This document shows, piece after piece, positions 43,657 to 51,962 of a stretch of DNA of 64,000 nt. Each line of letters begins with the position of its first letter. Position 1 is the first letter of the stretch. The DNA lies in the NCBI GenBank assembly GCA_965230065.1, contig OZ245942.1, positions 7,564,001-7,628,000 on the forward strand, read 5' to 3'. The translations under genes were made by a program, and so were the position numbers. The DNA comes from G965230065 sp965230065 (GTDB lineage: Bacteria; Bacteroidota; Bacteroidia; Cytophagales; Cyclobacteriaceae). The notes below the pieces were generated by a model. It did no database searches. It had not been told where the DNA came from and saw only the letters and a list, made by a program, of their open reading frames with translations.

Positions 43657-45336
43657 TTAATCTTCAGCAATCGATATGGCCATTGGAATTCCTTTCTTGA
43701 CCGCAGCATGTACTTCTGAGTAATCTTCTTTTTTATAATCCTTTCCATAGATTTTCTCTGCGCGCTCAGTATAAATTTCAAAAAACGCCTCTTTCATATA
43801 AAACACGCTGGACAAATAATCATCAAAGGTATCATCATTACTAAAGCGGGCACTCACCACATAGTTTGCGTTTTGCTTCCCTACCTGCTCTTTCACAAAA
43901 TCATATACCTTGTCTTGAACGGCAGGGCTGTTATCTTCACCCATTCGAATCTTCAGTAAGTCCATGTTATGCTCTCGGGCATATTGCTCGTCTATTTCGG
44001 GCATTATAACTCCTGAAGATGGGGATGGCGGCAAAAGTATGGGCACTTCCAGCTGCGCGCCTGCCGGGGTTTGTCCTATGTACAGGAACTTTAGAATGTT
44101 TGCTTTCCGAAACTCCTTATGGACATCACTCACCAGATCCATAGACTGAGTGCCATCTATGCGGACGATAACAGTCAGGTGTTCCTCGGTTTCATCTTTT
44201 AGTATTGAAGCAATTTCTCCTACCTCTACCTCCTCTCCATTGATGATAATCTTATCTCCGGAGATACTCAGGTCTATCCTGGCAATATCCGGATTAAGCT
44301 TGAACGGGTATTCCGTTTCCTGCAAAACTGGTACGTCAATCCCTTTGTTTACTTCCAGGGAAGTGGAAATTGGTGCGTTAAGTAAGCCTTGCTCATCCAT
44401 ATTGGTATTACATTGTGTGATTACCAGGCTAAATACTATTGCTGCGGATAAGGCCAGTGCCACTTTGGCTTTACCGGCCCATCCTGATTTTTTTACGTTC
44501 ATCATGGTTATTCGCTTTTTAATGAATGATAAATTGAAATTATGTATCAACCCGTAAGAGTTGTTGCTGATCAATTGTCTCAAAAGCAAGGACTGATACG
44601 TAACTAAGGAGTAACCCTGATCGATCGTTTTTTTGTCTGCTATGTATTCATGATTGGTTTTTAGGGATTTAATCAGTTGCCAAACCACCGGATTGAACCA
44701 GAGCACAGCCGCTGAAAGTTGAACAAATAGTAAGTCTAAAGAATGCCTTTCTTTGATGTGCGTTTTTTCGTGTGCCAGAATCTGCTCAAAATCTTCGCTT
44801 CGTACCATATCCTTATGCACAAATACAGCGTTCAGGAAAGAAAAGGGTGCTATTTGGCGTGCCACCTTCACCACCGTTATTCCGTGGATTATCGCTTTCC
44901 GGCCCTTGCTTTTCAGCCTTAGCACCCAGCAATACGAGAGCATGAGCTGGAAAACAACCACAGCAAGCCCGGTGATGTAAATGATAAATGCGATATTGAA
45001 AAGCAAAGAGTGTGTACTTGCCGTTGCTTTGGCTGAAGCATTATTTATTGTTGCGGCAGGCGTATATGCTGCTTCATAAGTCCATGCTTCAAACACATCA
45101 TGGTATGACATGCGTATGTTGCGCAGTTCTCCAATGGGCTGGCTGATCACACTGTCTGCTGAGGTTGACAGTTCAAAACTCAATAATGGAAATAAGAAAG
45201 AAAATGCCGGAATAGCCAACAGAAAAAAGCGGTTGAAACTAAAAAAAGTTTCCTTTCTAAGCAGCAGCCAATACAATAAGTAGAGTATTGCTAAGATGCC
45301 ACTCGCTTCTAACAAGTATAAAATAAGGCTACTCAT
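43657..45336 (-). CDS. BlaR1/M56-family membrane metallopeptidase with ExbD-like periplasmic domain
   Basis: 559 residues. Three N-terminal helices (within 1-55 and 108-140) and a fourth at about 292-309 frame a cytosolic zinc peptidase with HEKTH at 189-193 and the downstream Glu region NHEYIADK. In BlaR1/MecR1, ligand binding outside the cell activates this peptidase, which leads to loss of the BlaI repressor. Here the outside part is not a penicillin-binding domain: residues about 350-421 (IARIDLSISGDKIIINGEEV, then LTVIVRIDG and FRKANILKFLYIG) read like the periplasmic domain of ExbD. The start overlaps the BlaI gene end by 8 bases. The stimulus is unknown. Confidence 0.87.
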   Translation of the reverse strand: MSSLILYLLEASGILAILYLLYWLLLRKETFFSFNRFFLLAIPAFSFLFPLLSFELSTSADSVISQPIGELRNIRMSYHDVFEAWTYEAAYTPAATINNASAKATASTHSLLFNIAFIIYITGLAVVVFQLMLSYCWVLRLKSKGRKAIIHGITVVKVARQIAPFSFLNAVFVHKDMVRSEDFEQILAHEKTHIKERHSLDLLFVQLSAAVLWFNPVVWQLIKSLKTNHEYIADKKTIDQGYSLVTYQSLLLRQLISNNSYGLIHNFNLSFIKKRITMMNVKKSGWAGKAKVALALSAAIVFSLVITQCNTNMDEQGLLNAPISTSLEVNKGIDVPVLQETEYPFKLNPDIARIDLSISGDKIIINGEEVEVGEIASILKDETEEHLTVIVRIDGTQSMDLVSDVHKEFRKANILKFLYIGQTPAGAQLEVPILLPPSPSSGVIMPEIDEQYAREHNMDLLKIRMGEDNSPAVQDKVYDFVKEQVGKQNANYVVSARFSNDDTFDDYLSSVFYMKEAFFEIYTERAEKIYGKDYKKEDYSEVHAAVKKGIPMAISIAED

Positions 45337-45703
45337 TTTTCTGTGATTTCAGGTTTCCCAGCATTTTCATCACTTCTTCCACTTCCTTTTCATCCAGCTT
45401 TTTGCTTTCTGAAAAGAAGTTGACAACCTGTTTCAGGGAGTTGTTGTAATAATCTGAAACCAGGCGGGATAACTGCCCTTTCCGGTACTCCTCCTTTGAG
45501 ATCAGCGGATAGTACTGGTGCGAATTGCCATACGCTTCATAATCCACAATATTTTTCTGCACCAGCACCCGTACGATGGTAGACACCGAGTTGTAAGGAG
45601 GCTTGGGGTCGGGGTATTGCTCGAGAATATCCTTGATAAAACCGCGCTCAATATCCCAGAGAATTTTCATTATTTTCTCCTCTGCCTTAGTTAAATCCGT
45701 CAT
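45329..45703 (-). CDS. BlaI/MecI-family repressor
   Basis: 124 residues from ATG 45703 (MTDLTKAEEKIMKILWDIE). The N-terminal winged helix includes DPKPPYNSVSTIVRVLVQK, the recognition helix region of BlaI proteins, and a C-terminal helical dimerisation part (QVVNFFSESKKLDEKEVEEVMKML). It represses its own operon until the partner peptidase acts. The longer frame to 45763 would overlap the operator array, so the shorter start is preferred. Downstream overlap with the M56 gene shows a classical two-gene sensor unit. Confidence 0.9.
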   Translation of the reverse strand: MTDLTKAEEKIMKILWDIERGFIKDILEQYPDPKPPYNSVSTIVRVLVQKNIVDYEAYGNSHQYYPLISKEEYRKGQLSRLVSDYYNNSLKQVVNFFSESKKLDEKEVEEVMKMLGNLKSQKNE

Positions 45704-45741
45704 TGCTTTATGCGTTTTGTTGATCAGCGAAACAATGATAC

Positions 45742-45797
45742 AACTTAATTTTAAGTTAATCAACTTATTTTTAAATTATTTAACTTAATCTTAAGTT
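45742..45797. promoter_or_regulatory. Three phased BlaI-type operators
   Basis: AACTTAA-TT-TTAAGTT at 45742-45757, a weaker AACTTA-tttt-TAAATT at 45762-45777, and AACTTAA-TC-TTAAGTT at 45782-45797. Their starts are exactly 20 bases apart. A near -7 box TATCATTG (minus strand, 45733-45740) adjoins the first site, so occupancy would block the promoter. Confidence 0.7.
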
Positions 45798-45851
45798 CAT
45801 AGGATAGAATATTATAGTTGCAACTATATTTCAGTTGTACTATATTTTTAA

Positions 45852-46007
45852 GTTAATAAGCAGGCTGCTCACAAATCAACCGAGCTTGGGTTATCAGTAA
45901 ATCAATTTGTAGAACAGGCGATTAATGATAAGTTTAAGCCAGTGACGGGTAAAATTATCTGTGCATTTTGTTTGCAGTACTCAAATGTTTTTAATGTAAA
46001 AAACTAA
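45852..46007 (+). pseudogene. Remnant of a HicB/ribbon-helix-helix antitoxin gene
   Basis: An open stretch without a start codon encodes NKQAAHKSTELGLSVNQF followed by VEQAINDKFKP. The segment ELGLSVNQFVEQAI is close to the C-terminal helix pair of HicB-type and other RHH antitoxins (GxSLNQxVxxAL). The 5' part is missing, replaced by the BlaI operator region, and the tail after KPVTGK runs on without a family match. No HicA toxin is present. This is a decayed fragment. Confidence 0.4.
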
Positions 46008-46015
46008 TAAATACA

Positions 46016-46298
46016 ATGATCTCAAGATTGAGCTTGCTCATATTTTGTTGCTTGACAATTATTTCATGTCGACAGACTGAAAAGTCGAATGAAGCGATGA
46101 AAAAAGCAATGGATGTTTATCTATTTTCAGACCTTGATGATAAGAGTAAAATCGATAGCTCCTTGGGCTTAACAAATGAAGCTTGAAGATTATCAAAAAG
46201 ACATTCTTGATATGTACAAAGAACAATCTGTTTCAAAGGAAAAACTGATAAAATATTGGACTGGAGAAATTGGATACAAACAAATCAGTGAAAAATAA
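46016..46298 (+). pseudogene. Small lipoprotein gene broken by a one-base insertion
   Basis: The first frame (46016-46186, 56 residues) starts MISRLSLLIFCCLTIISC, a clear lipoprotein signal with Cys 18, and continues to LGLTNEA before a stop. The second frame (46176-46298) encodes LEDYQKDILDMYKEQ and ends at KQISEK. Removing one G near 46181 joins them as LTNELEDYQKDI in a protein of about 94 residues. Either the gene is freshly inactivated, the base is an error, or both short peptides are made. Family not recognised. Confidence 0.45.
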
Positions 46299-46331
46299 AA
46301 AATCAATATCCTTCCTCCTGAAATTACCATT

Positions 46332-46850
46332 ATGCAAATAAAATTTGATACCAGAGGTAATCTAAATCCATACGAAAAGGTAGATATTACCTTGGACAAT
46401 TTCAGAAAGTATTTTGTAGAGAATTTTGCCGATGATAATCATAGGAGGATAAAAATTTTCGAGGATTACTCGAATTTTCTTCATGCATTCAAGCAGGAAG
46501 TAACGGAAGATTTTATTCAGTGGATTGATGGAAGTTTTGTTACTAAGAAGAGAGCTCCCCGGGATATTGACTTTGTGACGCTGATAGATTACCAGACTTA
46601 TGAAAGTCACCAAACCATCATAGAAAATAAATACAGAAGGCAGCCAGCCCGAACTTCATTCGGATTAGTGGATGCCTACGTTATCAAAATGTACCCTTTA
46701 GGCCATTCACGACGTTGGGTTAGTGAGTATGATTTAGTATATTGGCAAAGATGGTTTAGTGAAACAAAAAAGAACAGAGCTAAAAAGAGGTTTGCAAAGG
46801 GATTTATTGAAATCAGGTTTGGAAATGCTAACATGATAAGCAATGAGTAA
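46332..46850 (+). CDS. DUF6932 nucleotidyltransferase-like protein
   Basis: 172 residues. The central motif IDGSFVTKKRAPRDIDFV (G67, S68, D78, D80) has the GS...DxD pattern of the MNT/polymerase-beta nucleotidyltransferase fold and matches the DUF6932 group. N-terminal part FDTRGNLNPYEKVDITLDNF is typical of the group's lead-in. No catalytic data exist for the family that I can cite. The next gene overlaps by 8 bases and encodes a small coiled-coil protein, an arrangement like toxin-antitoxin or effector-partner pairs. The local AT-rich composition and decayed neighbours suggest an accessory spot. Confidence 0.75.
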   Translation: MQIKFDTRGNLNPYEKVDITLDNFRKYFVENFADDNHRRIKIFEDYSNFLHAFKQEVTEDFIQWIDGSFVTKKRAPRDIDFVTLIDYQTYESHQTIIENKYRRQPARTSFGLVDAYVIKMYPLGHSRRWVSEYDLVYWQRWFSETKKNRAKKRFAKGFIEIRFGNANMISNE

Positions 46851-47061
46851 TTTACAAATAGATGAAAAAACGGCTCGTGTATCCGATATTTTAGAGCAAA
46901 TCGAGCAATTAAACCAAATGGTTGACTTTCATAAAAGCCAATCCAGAGAAGACAGTATGATGCGCCAGTACGAAGATATGCGCAATGAATTCCTCAAAGA
47001 ACTCGAGACATTACTTTCAAGCTTTAAAATTAATGTTCAGATCAAGAACACAGCAGCTTGA
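46843..47061 (+). CDS. Small coiled-coil partner of the DUF6932 protein
   Basis: 72 residues, acidic and helical: ARVSDILEQIEQLNQMVDFH and MRNEFLKELETLLSSFKI have heptad-like spacing of Leu/Ile. No signal peptide or membrane segment. The ATG lies within the last codons of the DUF6932 gene, so translation is coupled. Not recognised as a named family; it may bind the upstream protein. Confidence 0.65.
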   Translation: MSNLQIDEKTARVSDILEQIEQLNQMVDFHKSQSREDSMMRQYEDMRNEFLKELETLLSSFKINVQIKNTAA

Positions 47062-47114
47062 ATAGAAAGAAAAGGCAATACACAAAAACTACAGTAAACA
47101 TTAAAACGGAGTGC

Positions 47115-47151
47115 AAAAAAAAACTCGCACCAGCCGCCCGACTGATGCGAG
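47115..47151 (-). terminator. Rho-independent terminator of the isomerase-like gene
   Basis: On the minus strand CTCGCATCAG (47142-47151) pairs with CTGGTGCGAG (47124-47133) with one G-T pair, 8-base loop, then nine T (47115-47123). It starts 21 bases past the stop at 47172. Confidence 0.85.
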
Positions 47152-47171
47152 AAAAGAATAATATCTGAATA

Positions 47172-48065
47172 TTAAATATCACAAATCTCCACACCCTCTT
47201 GCAGTGACTTCAAAGGGTTGGGGCCTTTGGGTACGAATTCCTGCCCTACAAAACCTTTGTAACCCGTATCTAAAATAGCCTGCATGATGGCCGGGTAGTA
47301 CAGTTCCTGGGTTTCGTCAATTTCGGCCCTGCCGGGTACGCCGCCGGTATGGTAATGGCCGAAGTACTGGTTGTAATCCCGAATGGTGGCAATGATATCC
47401 CCTTCCATAATCTGCATATGATAAATATCATACAACAGCTTGAAGCGGTCGGAACCTAATTTTTTGCAAAGTTCCACGCCCCAGGGCGTGTGGTCGCACA
47501 TATAGTCGGGGTGGTTTACCTTGCTGTTGAGCAGTTCCATCATCACGTTCACGTTGTTTTCTTCGGCAATTTTCATCACAGGTTTTAAGCCTGTTACGCA
47601 GTTTTCCAACCCTTCTTGGTCGTCCATGCCGCGGCGGTTGCCCGAGAAGCAGATGATCGTATCAAAGCCTGCTTCGGCCACCTGGGGAATGAGCTTTTGA
47701 TAAACCCCCAATAAACGTTCGTGCTGATTAGGGTCATTAAACCCGTCTGAAATAGAGATGCCATCGCCGGTCGCCATGGCACAGGTAAGTCCGTATTTTT
47801 TGAGTGTTGGAAATGTTTCAGGGCTTACAATCTCTACCGATTGGATACCCATTTTCTTTACGTCGGCACAAAATTCATCCAAAGGGATATCGCGATAGCA
47901 CCACTTACAAACTGAATGGTTGATATTTCCTTTCAATTTTAAAGGAGCCGCTTTATCATCTTCTGAAGCTTGTGCACAATAAGAGAGCGAACTCACAGAG
48001 GCCAACACAGCCGTTCCGGTAATTTTCTGAAGGGCTGATCTTCTGGAGGTAGTTTTCCGGGTCAT
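47172..48065 (-). CDS. Exported hydroxypyruvate isomerase-like TIM-barrel protein
   Basis: 297 residues. The N-terminus has a twin-arginine-like stretch (RKTTSRRSALQKITGTAV) and a hydrophobic core ending near YCAQAS, with a Cys that could also be lipidated. The body is a xylose-isomerase-like TIM barrel: SVEIVSPE, FDTIICFSGNRRGMDDQEG, VMMELLNSKVNHPDY, LLYDIYHMQIMEGD, HTGGVPGRAEIDETQEL and FVGQEFVPKG, matching the hydroxypyruvate isomerase (Hyi) family. Glu and His metal ligands are in place. The export signal suggests a periplasmic sugar-acid or ketose isomerase linked to the carbohydrate region that follows. Confidence 0.85.
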   Translation of the reverse strand: MTRKTTSRRSALQKITGTAVLASVSSLSYCAQASEDDKAAPLKLKGNINHSVCKWCYRDIPLDEFCADVKKMGIQSVEIVSPETFPTLKKYGLTCAMATGDGISISDGFNDPNQHERLLGVYQKLIPQVAEAGFDTIICFSGNRRGMDDQEGLENCVTGLKPVMKIAEENNVNVMMELLNSKVNHPDYMCDHTPWGVELCKKLGSDRFKLLYDIYHMQIMEGDIIATIRDYNQYFGHYHTGGVPGRAEIDETQELYYPAIMQAILDTGYKGFVGQEFVPKGPNPLKSLQEGVEICDI

Positions 48066-48118
48066 TTTTTTGCTAGTTATATAAATTTGTAAAATAAGTT
48101 TCCAATTTAAGAAAAAAA

Positions 48119-48958
48119 TCAGTTATCACTGAATTTCCATCCATTTATGCGGACATCGCTTTCCAGTTTTTCTTCCAGTTCGTCGGGCAGGGCCGGAAAA
48201 AAATCAATACCTGTCATATTTTCAACACTGTCGAGGCTCACCACAAACTCGCTGAGCGGGGCATCGCTGCTTTTGTTGGGTAATAAAAAAGCGATGGCTT
48301 TCATGCGGTGCCCATCCAGGCTGTGCCCATCTAAGCTGGGGGCTTCGATATCGAACAAAATTTTGTAATAATATTTTGGTACGCCTACTTTGTTTTTTTT
48401 ACCAATTGTTTTGCCTATTTCGGTAAGCACGCCTCCGGTTACTACATACAAGCTGCCATCTTCCGCAACCCAATCCCTTGTTTGTGATTCCAACGACCGC
48501 CAAATGCCCCGGTTAAAACCCCGGTTTTGTGGAGACATATTAGACATAAAAAAGCTCTCGCTCATGGCTTCTTCTGAAAACCCCATGTCACCCGCCGGAG
48601 CCAGGTGCCCACGGTCATATCCCGATCGGCGGTAATCGTCTGTTGAGGCTGAACCTGTCAATACTTTGGGGTCTTCCCTGAAGTTATCTTCCCTTTCTGC
48701 TACATTTCTTAATTCATCCGGGGTAAGTTCATAGGCCACCCACTCAGCCTGCTCATATTTTTCTGAATAAGAGAGCGTAAAGTGGGAATGCTGTATGACC
48801 TGTCCGGTAGTAGAGGTAGGTAAATAATTAAATGCGGTTTTATCAAAACCAGTAGATAAAGCCTCTTCCCGTGGGCTTTTTTTCAGGTTAATCAGTAGCA
48901 ACAAAATTACAATTACGATAAAAATAACAATAATCAAATAAAATGTTTTCCTGGACAC
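48119..48958 (-). CDS. DNA/RNA non-specific endonuclease (NUC1 family), membrane-anchored
   Basis: 279 residues. One N-terminal helix (FYLIIVIFIVIVILLLLINL) anchors or exports the protein. The beta-beta-alpha metal nuclease core shows the signature DRGHLAPAGDM (D115, R116, G117, H118; His is the general base) and the metal-binding Asn segment MSNMSPQNRGFNRGIW. Such enzymes cut single- and double-stranded DNA and RNA outside the cytoplasm for nutrition or defence. Start is GTG. It lies 53 bases upstream of the isomerase-like gene on the same strand. Confidence 0.9.
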   Translation of the reverse strand: MSRKTFYLIIVIFIVIVILLLLINLKKSPREEALSTGFDKTAFNYLPTSTTGQVIQHSHFTLSYSEKYEQAEWVAYELTPDELRNVAEREDNFREDPKVLTGSASTDDYRRSGYDRGHLAPAGDMGFSEEAMSESFFMSNMSPQNRGFNRGIWRSLESQTRDWVAEDGSLYVVTGGVLTEIGKTIGKKNKVGVPKYYYKILFDIEAPSLDGHSLDGHRMKAIAFLLPNKSSDAPLSEFVVSLDSVENMTGIDFFPALPDELEEKLESDVRINGWKFSDN

Positions 48959-49046
48959 AGCTAATTCCCGTTTAAATATTGCAAATTTTTCAAAAACTTT
49001 AGTAAATTAAAGACAAAAGATCGTTGACCCCAAAGATACCTTAAAA

Positions 49047-50174
49047 ATGAAAACCAAGCACATAGTAACCGGAATATTGCTCTCCCTGCTGTTTTTATCT
49101 GCCCGGGGGCAAGATGCAAACTTTTCAATATTAGAATGGAAAGACCACCCTGGTGATATTTTGAATCAGTTCCCAGGCTGGTATGATACTGAAGAAGCCC
49201 ATGCCATTGCCACCAATGTACTACTTTGGCAACGTGCAAATGGAGGCTGGCCCGAAAATAAAGACATGATCAACGTAAGTGCTGCCGATAAAAAAACTAT
49301 CCGTAAAAACAGGAAAGCAGAAGATACAAATTTCGATAACGGTGCCACCTATACCCAACTGCGTTTTCTGGCAAAGGTATACGCGCTGAATAACGTTGGT
49401 AAGTACAAAAAGGCATTTCTGGAGGGGTTAGACTATGTACTCCAGGCACAGTACGATAACGGGGGCTGGCCGTTGTATTACCCAAATTTTACTGATTATA
49501 ACGTTGACAACTCTGACCATAATCCGGAGGGATATACCCGGTTTATTACTTTCAACGATAATGCTATGGTAGGGGTAATGGATCTGCTATACGATATTGC
49601 CCACCAACATGAGCCATTTGCTTTTGTTGATGTGGAAAGACGAGAAAAAGCCACACAAGCACTCGAGAAGGGGATTGCCTGCACCTTAAAAACACAACTG
49701 AAAGCCGAAGGAAATTTAGCGGGATGGTGTGCACAATATGATGAAAATACCCTGGAACCCCGATGGGGCCGACATTATGAACCCCCTGTACTTTGCAGCC
49801 ATGAAACCTCCCGGATTGTGCAGTTTTTGATGCGCATAGAAAATCCTTCACCAGAGGTGGTTAATGCCATACAACATGCTACAAAGTGGATGAATGAGGT
49901 AAAAATAAGATCTACGATGGTATTGGAAAGCTCAGGTGAAGAAGTTGAATCCTCCGACGAGGATGAAGCTTTTACGTGGGCACATTACTATGAAATGGAC
50001 AGGAGCGAACCTGTTTTCGCCAACGATGATATGATGTATGACACCTATGTGGCTATTCCTGATGATATGCGGGGCACACACTTCTGGTACAGCGATCTTC
50101 CCCAGCAATTGCTTACTACAGATTATCCCCGTTGGGTAAAGCAACAAGAAGCTAAGAGTGTATTGATGCGTTAA
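49047..50174 (+). CDS. Pectate lyase, polysaccharide lyase family 10
   Basis: 375 residues with a signal peptide ending at LSARGQ. PL10 landmarks: VLLWQRANGGWPENKDM, FDNGATYTQLRFLAKVY, GLDYVLQAQYDNGGWPLYYP, ITFNDNAMVGVMDLLYDI, and the catalytic-region GWCAQYDENTLEPRWGRHYEPPVLC with PRWGR Arg. The enzyme cleaves polygalacturonate by beta-elimination using Ca2+. It points to pectin as one substrate of this region. Transcribed away from the nuclease and isomerase genes; the GNAT gene follows by 16 bases. Confidence 0.9.
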   Translation: MKTKHIVTGILLSLLFLSARGQDANFSILEWKDHPGDILNQFPGWYDTEEAHAIATNVLLWQRANGGWPENKDMINVSAADKKTIRKNRKAEDTNFDNGATYTQLRFLAKVYALNNVGKYKKAFLEGLDYVLQAQYDNGGWPLYYPNFTDYNVDNSDHNPEGYTRFITFNDNAMVGVMDLLYDIAHQHEPFAFVDVERREKATQALEKGIACTLKTQLKAEGNLAGWCAQYDENTLEPRWGRHYEPPVLCSHETSRIVQFLMRIENPSPEVVNAIQHATKWMNEVKIRSTMVLESSGEEVESSDEDEAFTWAHYYEMDRSEPVFANDDMMYDTYVAIPDDMRGTHFWYSDLPQQLLTTDYPRWVKQQEAKSVLMR

Positions 50175-50190
50175 CAAGTTAAGTAATCAC

Positions 50191-50709
50191 GTGCAAATCA
50201 CTATCAGGACTGAGCAGAAAAAAGATTATCAGGCTATCAAAGAAGTCAACGATCTGGCTTTTGAGCGGGAGGTTGAAGGTAATCTTATAGAAAAATTGAG
50301 AAAATCGCAAGATTATATAGATGAACTCTCAATGGTAGCTGAAGTGGACAAGTCGGTGGTAGGCCATATTTTGTTTTACCCGATACAAATTGTTGCAAAA
50401 GAAGCCACTTTTCCTGCGCTGGCACTGGCACCTTTGGCTGTAATGCCTGCATATCAGCACAATGGCGTGGGAAAAAAACTGGTAAAGTCAGGACTCAAAA
50501 AAGCCGGACAACTGGGCTACCCAACTGTTATTGTGCTTGGCCATCAGGACTATTACCCTCAATTTGGATTTACACCAGCCCGCCAGTGGAATATCAAAAA
50601 TCCCTTTGAAGTGCCTGATGATTCATTTTTCGCAATTGAGCTGAAAGAAGGAGCCCTGGCTAAAGTGCATGGCACCGTTGCATATCCACAGGAATTTTAT
50701 GAAGTTTGA
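50191..50709 (+). CDS. GNAT-family N-acetyltransferase
   Basis: 172 residues, the full GNAT fold: the start MQITIRTEQKKDYQAIKEVN, the beta4 strand LALAPLAVMPAYQHNGVGKKL with the acetyl-CoA-binding Q/R-x-x-G-x-G/A loop (QHNGVGK), and VIVLGHQDYYPQFGF, typical of the predicted YhbS-like subgroup. Substrate unknown. Start is GTG 50191. It lies directly behind the PL10 gene but has no obvious part in pectin use. Confidence 0.88.
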   Translation: MQITIRTEQKKDYQAIKEVNDLAFEREVEGNLIEKLRKSQDYIDELSMVAEVDKSVVGHILFYPIQIVAKEATFPALALAPLAVMPAYQHNGVGKKLVKSGLKKAGQLGYPTVIVLGHQDYYPQFGFTPARQWNIKNPFEVPDDSFFAIELKEGALAKVHGTVAYPQEFYEV

Positions 50710-50762
50710 GTGAGAAGAGAACTGCGTTTCAAACTTGAAACTGTAAACATAAAACTATCGCA

Positions 50763-51914
50763 ATGAAACCTTCAAACCTACTTATTTTCTTATGCAGCCT
50801 TATTTGTATCATCACTGCCTGCAGTAAACAACCCGCAGAAGAGCAAACTACTGCTGAAGTTGCTAAAGACAGTGTACAGCACGACAGCTTTTACCCTATC
50901 CAAAGAGGCACCAACATTGCCCACTGGCTTTCGCAAAGTGACAGAAGAGGAGAAGAAAGGGCTGCTTTTTTTCAGCAAAAAGATGTGGAATACCTTGCCG
51001 AACTGGGTTTCGATCATATAAGAATCCCCATTGATGAGGAACAAATGTGGGATACAAACAACAACAAAGAAACGGCTGCTTTTGACTTATTGCACAATGC
51101 CATCAACTGGAGCCGGGAAGCAGGTTTGAAAGTAATTGTGGATTTACATATTCTTCGTTCACACCACTTTAACAGGGATGAAAAATTATTATGGACGGAT
51201 TCCACCGCACAGGAAGGCTTTTTCCAATGCTGGCGCGACCTGTCTGCCGAACTCCAGAAATACCCAAATGACCTGGTGGCTTATGAACTTATGAACGAAC
51301 CGGTGGCCGACGACCCCGAAGACTGGAACCAACTGGTAGCCCGGCTTATAAAAATTATCCGGGAAAACGAGCCTGAACGCACCATTGTGGTAGGTTCCAA
51401 CCGTTGGCAACATGCCGATACTTTTGATGAACTCAAAGTGCCGGGGAATGACGAAAATATCATACTCAGCTATCATTTTTACAGCCCTTTCCTGCTTACC
51501 CATTACAAAGCCTCCTGGACTGACCTCAAAGATTACGGCGGCCCGGTGAGCTATCCGGGGGCATTGGTAACAGAAGAAGAACTCTCCGGTTTATCCCCAC
51601 AAGACCGACAAATAGCAGAAGGACGCAATGGCGTATACAATATCGACACCCTGGAACACATGATGCAGGAGGCCATTGACGTAGCTGCACAGCAAGGCCT
51701 CAATTTGTACTGCGGTGAATGGGGAACGGTAGCAGAAGCGCCTGAAGAAGACCGACTGCGTTGGTATGCCGATATGCAGCAAATATTTGAACAAAACAAC
51801 ATTGCCAATGCCAACTGGAATTATAAAAGTGGCAATTTTGGGATTGTAGATTATGAAGGCACACCCAACGAAGCGCTTATTCAAATACTAACAGGAAGAG
51901 AGGCTCCCTTATAA
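50763..51914 (+). CDS. Glycoside hydrolase family 5 lipoprotein
   Basis: 383 residues. Lipoprotein signal ends LICIITAC (Cys 20). The (beta/alpha)8 GH5 barrel shows RGTNIAHWLSQ, GFDHIRIPI, VIVDLHILRSHHF, the acid/base Glu in ELMNEPV (E179), SYHFYSPFLLTH and the nucleophile in CGEWGT (E318). GH5 covers beta-1,4-glucanases, mannanases and xylanases; the subfamily cannot be fixed by eye. Lipid anchoring suggests action at the cell surface or periplasm. Same strand as the PL10 and GNAT genes, 53 bases behind the latter. Confidence 0.9.
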   Translation: MKPSNLLIFLCSLICIITACSKQPAEEQTTAEVAKDSVQHDSFYPIQRGTNIAHWLSQSDRRGEERAAFFQQKDVEYLAELGFDHIRIPIDEEQMWDTNNNKETAAFDLLHNAINWSREAGLKVIVDLHILRSHHFNRDEKLLWTDSTAQEGFFQCWRDLSAELQKYPNDLVAYELMNEPVADDPEDWNQLVARLIKIIRENEPERTIVVGSNRWQHADTFDELKVPGNDENIILSYHFYSPFLLTHYKASWTDLKDYGGPVSYPGALVTEEELSGLSPQDRQIAEGRNGVYNIDTLEHMMQEAIDVAAQQGLNLYCGEWGTVAEAPEEDRLRWYADMQQIFEQNNIANANWNYKSGNFGIVDYEGTPNEALIQILTGREAPL

Positions 51915-51962
51915 TTTAAAAGGTTTAGTTGAAATTTGGCAATTAGAAGTAGTACAAATGGG

